The notes beneath the pieces were generated by a model, which worked only from the letters and a program-made list of their open reading frames with translations, was not told the DNA's origin and searched no databases. The translations under genes and the position numbers were made by a program. From CCY15215 sp034932145 (lineage in GTDB: Bacteria > Cyanobacteriota > Cyanobacteriia > Cyanobacteriales > Spirulinaceae): 16,358 bases of DNA. Positions 1 to 6,635 of the stretch are shown here, one piece after another. The stretch is taken from the NCBI RefSeq assembly GCF_034932145.1, contig NZ_JAYGHV010000299.1, positions 1-16,358 of the forward strand, in the 5' to 3' direction. Position 1 is the stretch's first letter; each line of letters opens with the position of its first letter.

Positions 1-360
1 TTCCTATATTGTTGAGAGAAGCTGCAATTCCAGAGCGATCGCCAATTTCTCGTCGAATCTGTAAAGATTGCTGATGATATTTAATTGCTTGACTGTATTC
101 TCCTTGAGATTGATATATATTCCCTATATTGTTGAGAGAAGATGCAATTCCAGAGCGATCGCCAATTTCTCGTCGAATCTGTAAAGATTGCTGATGATAT
201 TTAATTGCTTGACCGTATTCTCCTTGAGATTGATATATATTCCCTATATTGTTGAGAGAAGCTGCAATTCCAGAGCGATCGCCAATTTCTCGTCGAATCT
301 GTAAAGATTGCTGATGATATTTAATTGCTTGACTATATTCTCCTTGAGAATCATATACAT
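1..360 (-). repeat. Three near-identical 120-bp tandem repeats encoding 40-residue TPR units
   Basis: Units 1-120, 121-240 and 241-360 align without gaps and differ at only a handful of positions, for example gctgc/gatgc and gactgt/gaccgt/gactat. Each unit contains one GCGATCGC encoding part of a conserved G-D-R-S segment. The next unit (from 361) is clearly diverged, so identity is confined to the distal repeats and may continue beyond the window. Near-identity extends to synonymous sites, which points to recent unit duplication or gene conversion. The array is in frame and has no spacers. Confidence 0.93.
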
Positions 361-1300
361 TCCCTATATTGTCCAATGAGTTAGATTCTTCTCCACGATT
401 CTGAATTTCTCGTGCAATAGTTAATGATTGTTGACAAGAAATCATTGCTAATTGATAATTTCCCTGCTTATAATCGCACCATCCCAGAAGATTTATTATT
501 CCTGCTTTCAGGCTCAAATCCTCTTTTCGAGTTGCAAATTCCAGTGAATCTTCCAGATATTGTCTTGCTTTTGTATAATTTCCTTGACTTTCATTAATAG
601 CACCTAGTTTGTATAAAATATCACTATATTTCACAATATCTTCTTCTTTCATCTGCTGACCTGTAGGGCGATATTCCATTAAGAGTCGATGATAGTTATC
701 TATTTTTTCTTGTTTTTCGGGTATATTTAAACTGCTAATATATCCATCAAATTTAAGTGTTTGATTTTCAACAAAATCTCTAGTTTCCTGAGTTGTTTTA
801 AATCGAAAGATACCCGATCGCCAGTCCCAAAAATCCGGCGCAAAACGAGTTACGCGAGTCATCGCAAAATCGGGTAAAACAAATAAAACCGGATAACGCA
901 CATAAATTTTATAAGCATCGCGGACAAAATTGAGGTCTTGTAAAAAAGGCGGATAATTGCCATAAACTCCGATCGCATATTCTAAATCTCGAATCACCAA
1001 AACTGTTTTTTTGTGGGACGAAATATTGCGCTTAGGAATTTCTTCCTTTAATGCGTCTCGTAAAAATCGCAGACTGGGATCGGGAAATCGGAAAACCTCA
1101 ATTTGAACTTCTTCATCTTGAAAATGCTGCTTTAGATGATTGAGTAAGATATCAACTTCCGAAGAAAAATTAACCTCGATAAACCCCAAAGTAAACTTAT
1201 CTGCTTCTGCAAAATCAATAAAACTCAACAACTCTTGAAAAGGTTCTTGATTGCATTTTATAAACTCTTCTGGATCGGTTAATTTTTGTGTTGATTCCAT
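1..1300 (-). CDS. TPR-repeat protein with degenerate NTPase-like N-terminus (partial, runs off the left edge)
   Basis: The minus-strand frame is open from ATG 1300 to the window edge, giving 433 codons with no stop, so the C-terminus is missing. Residues 1 to about 210 look like an alpha/beta domain. It has a strand-like stretch (LGFIEVN, near residue 46) and a Walker-B-like hydrophobic strand ending in Asp (VLVIRDLE, 100-107), but no Walker A GxxxxGK[ST] is present. From about residue 218 on there are tetratricopeptide repeats with the cyanobacterial consensus NIGNIYQSQGEYxQAIKYHQ and a 40-residue period. TPRs act as protein-binding solenoids. The start overlaps the stop of the upstream P-loop ATPase by one base (TAATG), so the two are probably translationally coupled and work together. 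I infer a sensor or adaptor role; no substrate is visible. The domain order is clear, but the NTPase-like nature of the N-terminus is a by-eye judgement. Confidence 0.85.
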   Translation of the reverse strand, partial: MESTQKLTDPEEFIKCNQEPFQELLSFIDFAEADKFTLGFIEVNFSSEVDILLNHLKQHFQDEEVQIEVFRFPDPSLRFLRDALKEEIPKRNISSHKKTVLVIRDLEYAIGVYGNYPPFLQDLNFVRDAYKIYVRYPVLFVLPDFAMTRVTRFAPDFWDWRSGIFRFKTTQETRDFVENQTLKFDGYISSLNIPEKQEKIDNYHRLLMEYRPTGQQMKEEDIVKYSDILYKLGAINESQGNYTKARQYLEDSLEFATRKEDLSLKAGIINLLGWCDYKQGNYQLAMISCQQSLTIAREIQNRGEESNSLDNIGNVYDSQGEYSQAIKYHQQSLQIRREIGDRSGIAASLNNIGNIYQSQGEYGQAIKYHQQSLQIRREIGDRSGIASSLNNIGNIYQSQGEYSQAIKYHQQSLQIRREIGDRSGIAASLNNIG

Positions 1301-2661
1301 TACGAACCTCCTCCAGCTTGAAGATTTGCCATCGCCTTTTTAAACTTCTCAATTCGCTTCACAAGGGGATTGGGATAATTCCAGCGCGTCTCCCCTTGAT
1401 ATTCCAAAATTGAAACATTAAATAGCATTTTCTGATAAATTTCATCCTTATCCAAATCCTTATCTCGGCAAACTTTTGCTAAGATTGGATAATGTTCGTC
1501 GGGAGTAAAACGCTCAAAATTAAACTGTTCTTGCTTTGCGACATATTCAACATCTTCTGCCATAATTTTAGCGTGTTTCCGTGTATTTGCGATCAGACAC
1601 GATCGCCGCATCATTTGCATTAACTGACGCACATGACCTCCGCTTATTTTTGCTAATTCACGCAATTGTTCCCTCGACTCGAAAACCGCATCAATATCAA
1701 CTCGTTTTTCAATTAATTGTTCCACTGCATTCAATCCCTTATCATCATATTCAAGATCGTTTCTATCTTGTTCAAAACGGTAAATATTAACCATTGGCAT
1801 CACAGTCGGACTGCCAAAACTATTGCTAACATTTCCCGAACGAAGTACAGAAATTGGTACAGTATAGACAAGAGTACAATGTAATTCTTGAATCTGCGCT
1901 TCGTAGTCAAAAAATAAAGAATTTCCAACTTCAGGAGGCATCCGATCCATATTATCAAAAATGAGCAAGAATCCTTTTTGATATTTTCCTTCTTCCGCAA
2001 ACTTATTCCTCAGTTTTTTTGTCCCATCTGCCAACAAATTATTAATATCAGTTTTCAAACGAGAAATATCTTGCTCTAAAGTTTGCCGAATCACTTTTTT
2101 GTCTTTTGAATTTGCCCGAATTTGTGCCAGCAATTTCACCAATAACTTTGCTAAAAATGGTGCATTCGCGCCTAAACTGGCCTCACCAGAAACACTAACC
2201 GATCGCTCTACAGTTTCTTCACTTTCCCGAGTGATTTCTTTGAACCAATCCTCAAAACTTGTCAAGAGGTTGTTATCAAATCTTAACCCTAATCCCCGTA
2301 ATTCAAACTCAATTTGTTTGATAACAATGAGATAGAGATCGGTATAACTCACATCATTGATATCAGTTTCTTCATTAATTTCTAAATAAATAACCCGATA
2401 ATATTGCCGCCATTCTCTCTCTAATCGTTTTAATTCTGTACTTTTACCGCTTCCTCGATGTCCCACAAACAAAACCGTTGTAAACTCCCCTTCATCCAGA
2501 AATTCTAATATACCGTTCATCTCATCGATCGCCTCCGTTTTGCGAACCTCCGAAAGATCGACATAATACTTATCAATATTCTCCCCTTCTAAAGGAACGA
2601 CATCGCATTTGCGAAAGGCTTCTTTGAGGGTTGTAGCGCGATCTGCGGGTAGATTGGTCAT
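1300..2661 (-). CDS. P-loop ATPase (AAA/STAND-like), upstream partner of the TPR protein
   Basis: This is a 453-residue protein starting at ATG 2661. Walker A is GHRGSGKST (67-75) after a hydrophobic strand. Walker B is FLLIFDNMDR (231-240). A sensor-1-like strand TLVYTVPIS follows (263-271), and GGHVRQLM (341-348) resembles the GGxxR sensor-2 region of ORC/Cdc6-like and STAND ATPases. About 160 residues separate Walker A and B, unusually many. This insert includes an apolar stretch, APFLAKLLVKLLAQI (167-181), and a helical, probably coiled segment (190-225). The C-terminus (about 360-453) would suit a winged-helix or helical lid. No nuclease, TIR or other effector domain is recognisable. The stop overlaps the ATG of the TPR gene (TAATG), indicating an operon. 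ATPase activity is well supported; the biological role is unknown, and a conflict or signalling role is inferred only from the pairing with TPRs. Confidence 0.85.
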   Translation of the reverse strand: MTNLPADRATTLKEAFRKCDVVPLEGENIDKYYVDLSEVRKTEAIDEMNGILEFLDEGEFTTVLFVGHRGSGKSTELKRLEREWRQYYRVIYLEINEETDINDVSYTDLYLIVIKQIEFELRGLGLRFDNNLLTSFEDWFKEITRESEETVERSVSVSGEASLGANAPFLAKLLVKLLAQIRANSKDKKVIRQTLEQDISRLKTDINNLLADGTKKLRNKFAEEGKYQKGFLLIFDNMDRMPPEVGNSLFFDYEAQIQELHCTLVYTVPISVLRSGNVSNSFGSPTVMPMVNIYRFEQDRNDLEYDDKGLNAVEQLIEKRVDIDAVFESREQLRELAKISGGHVRQLMQMMRRSCLIANTRKHAKIMAEDVEYVAKQEQFNFERFTPDEHYPILAKVCRDKDLDKDEIYQKMLFNVSILEYQGETRWNYPNPLVKRIEKFKKAMANLQAGGGS

Positions 2662-2748
2662 AAGTACGAGAAAAGCTATTCCTTAACAATTTTACCGCGA
2701 TCGCACCCCAAAAACGCGATCGCGCAAGTGTAGCCTGGGTGCAAGTAA

Positions 2749-2775
2749 GGGTGCAAGCATTGCACCCCTACAGTT
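2749..2775. repeat. Hairpin repeat GGGTGCAAGCATTGCACCC, copy 1
   Basis: GGGTGCAA and TTGCACCC form a perfect 8-bp stem around GCA (2749-2767), followed by CTACAGTT. A partial extra copy, gggtgcaag, lies just upstream at 2737-2745. A second full copy is at 3532-3558, in the same orientation, with one change in the right arm. In both copies the similarity continues loosely to a shared GTTCGTTA. This looks like a small dispersed intergenic repeat of the REP type. Confidence 0.75.
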
Positions 2776-2791
2776 CTGGGAATTGTTCGTT

Positions 2792-2921
2792 ATATCAAAT
2801 CCGGTTAATGGGTATAACAAGCGGGCAAGATGCCCGCACTACTGTAATTATTGAATATTATCGTAGTGGGAGCGTCTCGCTCCCTAGATTTTTAATGATA
2901 GTATTCATGCGGATTTGATAT
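2792..2921. mobile_element. MITE-like 130-bp element with terminal inverted repeats and two internal hairpins
   Basis: A perfect 12-bp inverted repeat bounds the element: ATATCAAATCCG at 2792-2803 and CGGATTTGATAT at 2910-2921. Inside are two GC-rich hairpins, each with a 7-bp stem and 3-base loop: gcgggca/tgcccgc (2821-2837) and gggagcg/cgctccc (2868-2884). They sit in mirrored order, linked by cactac (2837-2842) and gtagtg (2863-2868), so the whole element could fold as a branched palindrome. There is no open reading frame. It fits a non-autonomous, palindromic intergenic element. No clear target-site duplication is visible. Confidence 0.6.
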
Positions 2922-2988
2922 TACAATGCGATCGCCTAAACTGTGACTTTCTTTAATCTTCTCAAACGCTGTTCTCGAATATTTTGTT

Positions 2989-3408
2989 CTAGGCGATCGA
3001 AGAAGCACAAAAGTAAGTCGAAACCGATGACCATAAAATTGAGGGAATTTGTCCAAAAGTTTCCTCATAAAGTTTGCAACTTCTTTCCCAAGAAGTCTTT
3101 AAATTTTCTTCGTCTTCTTTACTCCGCATCCCAAAATATGGAAAATGATGTAGAAAATATCCAAAATATTGCTGGCAATCTTCTTGATATTTTTGTGTAT
3201 CTAAAATATGCAAGTGCCAAAAATTATCAATGTAAGTCGATGGTACAACAGGAAGATCAGAATTTTCATAGCAAAGAACTAAAAATCTCCGATATTCTTG
3301 AGATACTTGTTGGGTAAAATCTAACGACCACCCATATCCTTCCTCCGGATCCATCGCTTTAACCATGATAAGTTCAAGATCAAGTTGATGCAAGATTTCT
3401 TGTCTCAT
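2989..3408 (-). CDS. Glycine-rich domain-containing (GRDP)-like small protein
   Basis: This is a 139-residue protein starting at ATG 3408. The core block W64-H65-x-H67-x-x-D70-T71-x-x-Y74-x-x-D77-C78, followed by FGYFLHHFPYFG (82-93), matches the signature I recall for GRDP-like proteins, a family shared by plants and bacteria. The glycine-rich tail that names the plant proteins is absent. The clustered His, Asp and Cys residues could bind a metal, but that is inference. Codons for M15 and M19 are alternative starts; no strong Shine-Dalgarno sequence favours any of them. The gene stands alone, bracketed by the two copies of the hairpin repeat (2749 and 3532). Its function is unknown. The family call is moderate and the coding call is good because the conserved block is in frame. 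Confidence 0.7.
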   Translation of the reverse strand: MRQEILHQLDLELIMVKAMDPEEGYGWSLDFTQQVSQEYRRFLVLCYENSDLPVVPSTYIDNFWHLHILDTQKYQEDCQQYFGYFLHHFPYFGMRSKEDEENLKTSWERSCKLYEETFGQIPSILWSSVSTYFCASSIA

Positions 3409-3531
3409 AGTGTATTTGCCCTATTCAGATTTTGGATTTCAGAAAAACTTCTATAAACTAGAGTAACTAAAATTCTAACTTTTTTGGATAATATTTTCGT
3501 ATTGAAATATTTTGTAACATTCCATGTCTGC

Positions 3532-3558
3532 GGGTGCAAGCATTGCATCCCTACAGTT
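3532..3558. repeat. Hairpin repeat GGGTGCAAGCATTGCATCC, copy 2
   Basis: This is the same 27-bp sequence as at 2749-2775 with one C-to-T change (3548) that still allows G-U pairing in RNA. The flank also matches loosely, with GTTCGTTA about 20 bases downstream. It lies between the GRDP-like start and the Uma2 stop. The rest of 3409-3593 is AT-rich and holds no gene that I can see. Confidence 0.7.
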
Positions 3559-3593
3559 AGGCTGAGAAATGTTCGTTACAATACGATCGCCTC

Positions 3594-4199
3594 TCACTCC
3601 TCCCAAATTATAGACAAATCCAACACAAAACCAGGCAGGATATCCTCTCCCTCCAGGCGATCGCAATTTTCCAAAACTTCTTTATCGCGATTCTCTCGAT
3701 AGATTTCAACTTGTCGATTTTTGGGATCGATTAACCATCCCAAACGTAACCCATTTTCGATATATTCCTCCATTTTACGCTGTAGGAGAGGCAAAGAATC
3801 GCTCTTAGAACGCAATTCAATAGCAAAATCTGGACAAAATGGCAAAAACTTCTCACGCTGTTCTAAAGTTAAATTTTCCCATCTTTCTGAAGGAATCCAA
3901 GCAATACAAGGAGAACGAATTGCACCATTAGGAAGAATAAAACCTGTTGACGAAAATACTTTACCGAGACGCGATCGCCGATTCCACAATCCCAATTCTC
4001 CAATTAGAGATGCTATCCGAATTCCCTGCAACCCTCCTGAAAGCGGTAAAATGACTAATTCTCCTCGTGCAGTGCGCTCAAAATTTAACTCTTGATGAAT
4101 TCTACACAGTTCGTAAAACTGGTCGTTGCTGAACTCAACAAAAGGTTGGAGATTGAGAATAATTCCCGTCATGACAGCACTTGGCTCAACTTTTCTCAT
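3594..4199 (-). CDS. Uma2 family (DUF820) putative PD-(D/E)XK endonuclease, diverged
   Basis: This 201-residue protein starts at ATG 4199. The second half has the Uma2 pattern: FCPDFAIELRS (121-131), then KMEEYIENGLRLGWLID (142-158) and LPGFVLDLSIIW near the C-terminus. The first half carries FSSTGFILPNGAIRSP (82-97). In Uma2 proteins this last motif normally continues with Asp (SPD), a likely metal ligand of the nuclease fold, but here residue 98 is Cys. The usual Gly-rich SPTGGESG-type segment is also altered (LPLSGGLQG). Cyanobacteria often carry many Uma2 copies of unknown function, many of them associated with mobile DNA. Given the Cys, this copy may be inactive or altered. It is divergently oriented from glyQ, with STRR-like heptamers between them. 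The family call is firm; activity is doubtful. Confidence 0.88.
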   Translation of the reverse strand: MRKVEPSAVMTGIILNLQPFVEFSNDQFYELCRIHQELNFERTARGELVILPLSGGLQGIRIASLIGELGLWNRRSRLGKVFSSTGFILPNGAIRSPCIAWIPSERWENLTLEQREKFLPFCPDFAIELRSKSDSLPLLQRKMEEYIENGLRLGWLIDPKNRQVEIYRENRDKEVLENCDRLEGEDILPGFVLDLSIIWEE

Positions 4200-4273
4200 T
4201 ATAGCGAGTCTCCCCTGCTATAACTTCCCTCGAATTTCCCGAAACCGCGATCGCGCCCATTGCTAATTATCAA

Positions 4274-4308
4274 GGGATAATTGATAATTGATCGTTGATA
4301 ATTGATAA
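4274..4308. repeat. STRR-like heptamer array TTGATAA x5 upstream of glyQ
   Basis: Five consecutive 7-base units, gggataa, ttgataa, ttgatcg, ttgataa and ttgataa, lie at 4274-4308, followed by a degenerate unit ttgctga. Short tandem heptamers of this kind are known in cyanobacterial genomes (STRR). The TTG at 4302 that would extend the glyQ frame is part of the array, which argues against its being the start codon. Confidence 0.8.
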
Positions 4309-4319
4309 TTGCTGAATCT

Positions 4320-5198
4320 GTGTCTTTAAGTTTTCAATCCATAATTGCCCAACTCCACGAATTTTGGAGCGATCGCGGCTGTCTCATCGCTCAACCCTAC
4401 GATACGGAAAAGGGTGCGGGAACCATGAGCTATCATACCTTCCTGCGGGCGATCGGTCCGGAGCCTTGGTCTGTCGCTTATATTGAACCCTGTCGTCGTC
4501 CCACGGATGGACGCTACGGGGAAAATCCCAACCGCTATCAGCATTACTATCAATATCAAGTCCTGATCAAACCTTCTCCCGATGATATTCAAGAAGTCTA
4601 CCTCGACTCCCTCAAAGCCTTGGGAATTCGCCCAGAAGACCATGATATTCGCTTTGTTGAAGATAATTGGGAATCTCCCACATTAGGTGCTTGGGGAGTC
4701 GGTTGGGAAGTTTGGTTGGATGGGATGGAAATTACTCAATTTACCTATTTTCAACAGTGCGGAGGTATTGATTGTCGTCCCGTTTCTATTGAAATTACTT
4801 ATGGTTTGGAACGCTTGGCGATGTATCTTCAAGATGTGGAGGCGATCGCCAAAATTCAATGGAATGAACACCTCAATTATGGCGATATTTTTCTTCAAGG
4901 TGAAATCGAACAATGTACCTACAACTTTGAGGCCTCGGACCCAGACCTTTTATTTAACTTGTTTAAACTCTACGAACAAGAAGCAAAACAATTAATCGAT
5001 CGCGGTTTAGTTCTTCCCAGTCACGACTATGTATTAAAATGCTCTCACTCTTTTAACTTGCTTGATGCCAGAGGAGTTATTTCTGTCACCGAACGCACCA
5101 GTTATATCGGACGCATTCGCAATTTAGCACGTAAAGTCGCCCATTTATATTTACAACAACGAGAATTATTAGGATTTCCACTGATGAAGGAACAATGA
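4320..5198 (+). CDS. glyQ: Glycine--tRNA ligase alpha subunit
   Basis: This is the catalytic alpha subunit of the heterotetrameric (alpha2-beta2) bacterial glycyl-tRNA synthetase, a class II enzyme charging tRNA-Gly in the cytoplasm. It is nearly colinear with the cyanobacterial GlyQ pattern I recall: FQSIIAQLHEFWSDRGCLI near the N-terminus, then the GAGTM, PEPW and RRPTDGRYGENPNRYQHYYQ blocks, FVEDNWESPTLGAWG, and the motif-3 region ITYGLERLAMYL. I chose GTG 4320, giving 292 residues and the family's usual start M-S-L-x-F-Q-S; an in-frame TTG at 4302 lies inside the heptamer repeat. There is no obvious Shine-Dalgarno sequence. The beta subunit gene glyS is not in the window, as is common in cyanobacteria where the two are unlinked. 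It converges on the aldo/keto reductase gene, 26 bp away. Confidence 0.97.
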   Translation: MSLSFQSIIAQLHEFWSDRGCLIAQPYDTEKGAGTMSYHTFLRAIGPEPWSVAYIEPCRRPTDGRYGENPNRYQHYYQYQVLIKPSPDDIQEVYLDSLKALGIRPEDHDIRFVEDNWESPTLGAWGVGWEVWLDGMEITQFTYFQQCGGIDCRPVSIEITYGLERLAMYLQDVEAIAKIQWNEHLNYGDIFLQGEIEQCTYNFEASDPDLLFNLFKLYEQEAKQLIDRGLVLPSHDYVLKCSHSFNLLDARGVISVTERTSYIGRIRNLARKVAHLYLQQRELLGFPLMKEQ

Positions 5199-5224
5199 AC
5201 AAATATTAACTTCAAAGTGATTGT

Positions 5225-6178
5225 TTAAAATCCTCTTTCGTAAGAGTATATATCCCCAACTTGCTCAAAAAGTTCTTCAGATTGTGTTGATAGCATCTCT
5301 AAATCTTCAGGATCGATCGCTGTTTTTAAGGCTTCCATATTGCTTTTTATTTGTTGTCGATCATTTGTCAATCCTGTAACAATAGAACTAACAATCTGCC
5401 GATTATTTAACCAATTGAGAGCAACTTGAGAAATACTCAAACGATATTTTTTAGCGATTTTATCCAAGGTCAATAATAGTTCTCGAACAGCCTCCCATCC
5501 GCCATGTTGAGCAATCATATTGCTGTAGTAAAAACTGCGAGCGTGTTCTCCTTCTGAGAGGAGGAATTTAACGTTTAAAAACTTATCCGATAAAAAACCT
5601 GCCGCGAGAGAACCATAGGCAAAAATCGCAATATCTGCTTGCAAACAAAGGGCTTGTAGGGAATTTTCCAAGCGGCGATCGATGAGACTATACTGCACTT
5701 GATTGCTCTTAATCGGTGCAATTTGTAACGCTTTTTTTAACATGGGTGTATTAAAATTAGTGACACCCAAGCGAGCAATTTTACCCCGCTCTACATATTT
5801 GCTAAACTCCTCTAGAGTTGAGGTAAAATCAAGGCGAGGATCGTGCCAATGAATTTGAATACAGTCGAGGCGATCGCGCTGTAAATTGCGTAAGGCACTC
5901 TCAATTTTATTCTGAATTTGTTTAGGGGTAGGAACGCTATCAAAAAATACAGCTTTGGTAAAAATTTGGCAATCGGGTCTTCCCTTCAAACATTTTCCTA
6001 AAATCCGTTCGCTGCGTCCATAAATATCTGCTGTATCAAACCTTGTTACCCCCCAAGCAAGATAGGTATCGATCGCCCGTGCGAGATCCGTCTCTGGTGT
6101 CGCTTTCCAACTGCGATCGTCGAGTTGCCAACACCCCAAAATAAAAGAATCTGCAACACAATCGGACTTTACATTCAT
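5225..6178 (-). CDS. Aldo/keto reductase
   Basis: This is an NAD(P)H-dependent oxidoreductase of the AKR TIM-barrel superfamily, about 317 residues. The catalytic tetrad is visible (numbered from ATG 6178): D48 and Y53 in FDTADIYG, K75 in IFTKAV, and H110 in CIQIHWHD. The C-terminal half has the cofactor-side pattern, with SIVTGLTN (about 265-272) and a following helix. ATG 6187 is also in frame, but AGGAG lies almost directly against it; the same AGGAG is about 10 bases before ATG 6178, so I prefer that start. It is the last gene of a run ferredoxin, DUF1824, AKR with a 24 to 33-base gap before it. The substrate cannot be read from the sequence; the pairing with a ferredoxin may be fortuitous or may indicate redox metabolism. 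Confidence 0.93.
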   Translation of the reverse strand: MNVKSDCVADSFILGCWQLDDRSWKATPETDLARAIDTYLAWGVTRFDTADIYGRSERILGKCLKGRPDCQIFTKAVFFDSVPTPKQIQNKIESALRNLQRDRLDCIQIHWHDPRLDFTSTLEEFSKYVERGKIARLGVTNFNTPMLKKALQIAPIKSNQVQYSLIDRRLENSLQALCLQADIAIFAYGSLAAGFLSDKFLNVKFLLSEGEHARSFYYSNMIAQHGGWEAVRELLLTLDKIAKKYRLSISQVALNWLNNRQIVSSIVTGLTNDRQQIKSNMEALKTAIDPEDLEMLSTQSEELFEQVGDIYSYERGF

Positions 6179-6211
6179 AGTGACCATTCTCCTAGAACAA
6201 TTAATAAATGA

Positions 6212-6628
6212 TTAGGGTGAACCGAATAAATTGAGGGGAAAATGTCCGTAAGTACCGTTAATTTCTTCTTCTTCCGATTGACAAGCAATGAGAACCCCTC
6301 GATAGTTTCCTTCATAAGCATCGAGATAATGGCTCATCTTAGCCGTATTGAACTTAATATAAACAGGAGTATCTACCGATTCGATCTCGGCGATCGCAAA
6401 AGGAACAGCATAGCCCAAAGCCTCAAGGTAATGTGCGAGAACCCGATAACCTTGAGAGGAATTGTCGGCACAAACACCCAAATTTTCCGACTCCGATCGC
6501 GTTGTCATTAAACGTATTGCTTGACGCAATTCTTCAGCCTCTGTTTCCGAAGCAGGAACCTTGGGCGTTACACCACTAAACGAGTCGAGAATCTTGCGTG
6601 CATGAGTTAGATCGGAAGTAGCATTCAT
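6212..6628 (-). CDS. DUF1824 family protein
   Basis: This 138-residue soluble protein starts at ATG 6628. It has no signal peptide and no membrane segment. The sequence fits the cyanobacterial DUF1824 family, with a helical N-terminus (ARKILDSFSGV, then AEELRQAIRLM) followed by a strand-rich half containing an ILGVCADN-like segment (here NLGVCADN), YRVLAHYLEALGY, PVYIKFN and YRGVLIACQS. The family is essentially cyanobacterial and its function is not known. The start is only 7 bases after the ferredoxin stop, and the AKR gene follows closely, so it is probably co-transcribed with both. A purine-rich GAGGGGG lies about 13 bases before the ATG. The call rests on remembered family pattern rather than a search. 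Confidence 0.78.
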   Translation of the reverse strand: MNATSDLTHARKILDSFSGVTPKVPASETEAEELRQAIRLMTTRSESENLGVCADNSSQGYRVLAHYLEALGYAVPFAIAEIESVDTPVYIKFNTAKMSHYLDAYEGNYRGVLIACQSEEEEINGTYGHFPLNLFGSP

Positions 6629-6635
6629 TATTTAA

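Larger units (their letters stand above)
2662..2988. other. 327-bp non-coding stretch between the ATPase start and the GRDP-like gene end
   Basis: This interval holds two HIP1 sites close to the ATPase start (about 2697 and 2716), the hairpin repeat at 2749-2775 and the MITE-like element at 2792-2921, with another HIP1 at about 2929. No gene is recognisable. The promoter of the ATPase-TPR pair should lie here, but I cannot pick a convincing -10/-35 pair. Confidence 0.6.

Noticed and set aside
1..360. Regular 120-bp repeats considered as a CRISPR array
   Set aside because: The units are contiguous, in frame, with no variable spacers, and encode TPR helices.
1800..2000. Small hydrophobic minus-strand frame within the ATPase gene
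   Set aside because: It is an alternative frame inside a firmly supported coding region with no start signal.
2943..3317. Plus-strand open frame of 124 codons
   Set aside because: It is antisense to the GRDP-like gene, which has the recognisable W-H-x-H-x-x-D-T block.
3721..4095. Plus-strand open frame of 124 codons
   Set aside because: It is a shadow of the Uma2 gene on the opposite strand.
4302..4319. TTG 4302 as the start of glyQ
   Set aside because: It lies inside the heptamer repeat; GTG 4320 gives the usual GlyQ N-terminus.
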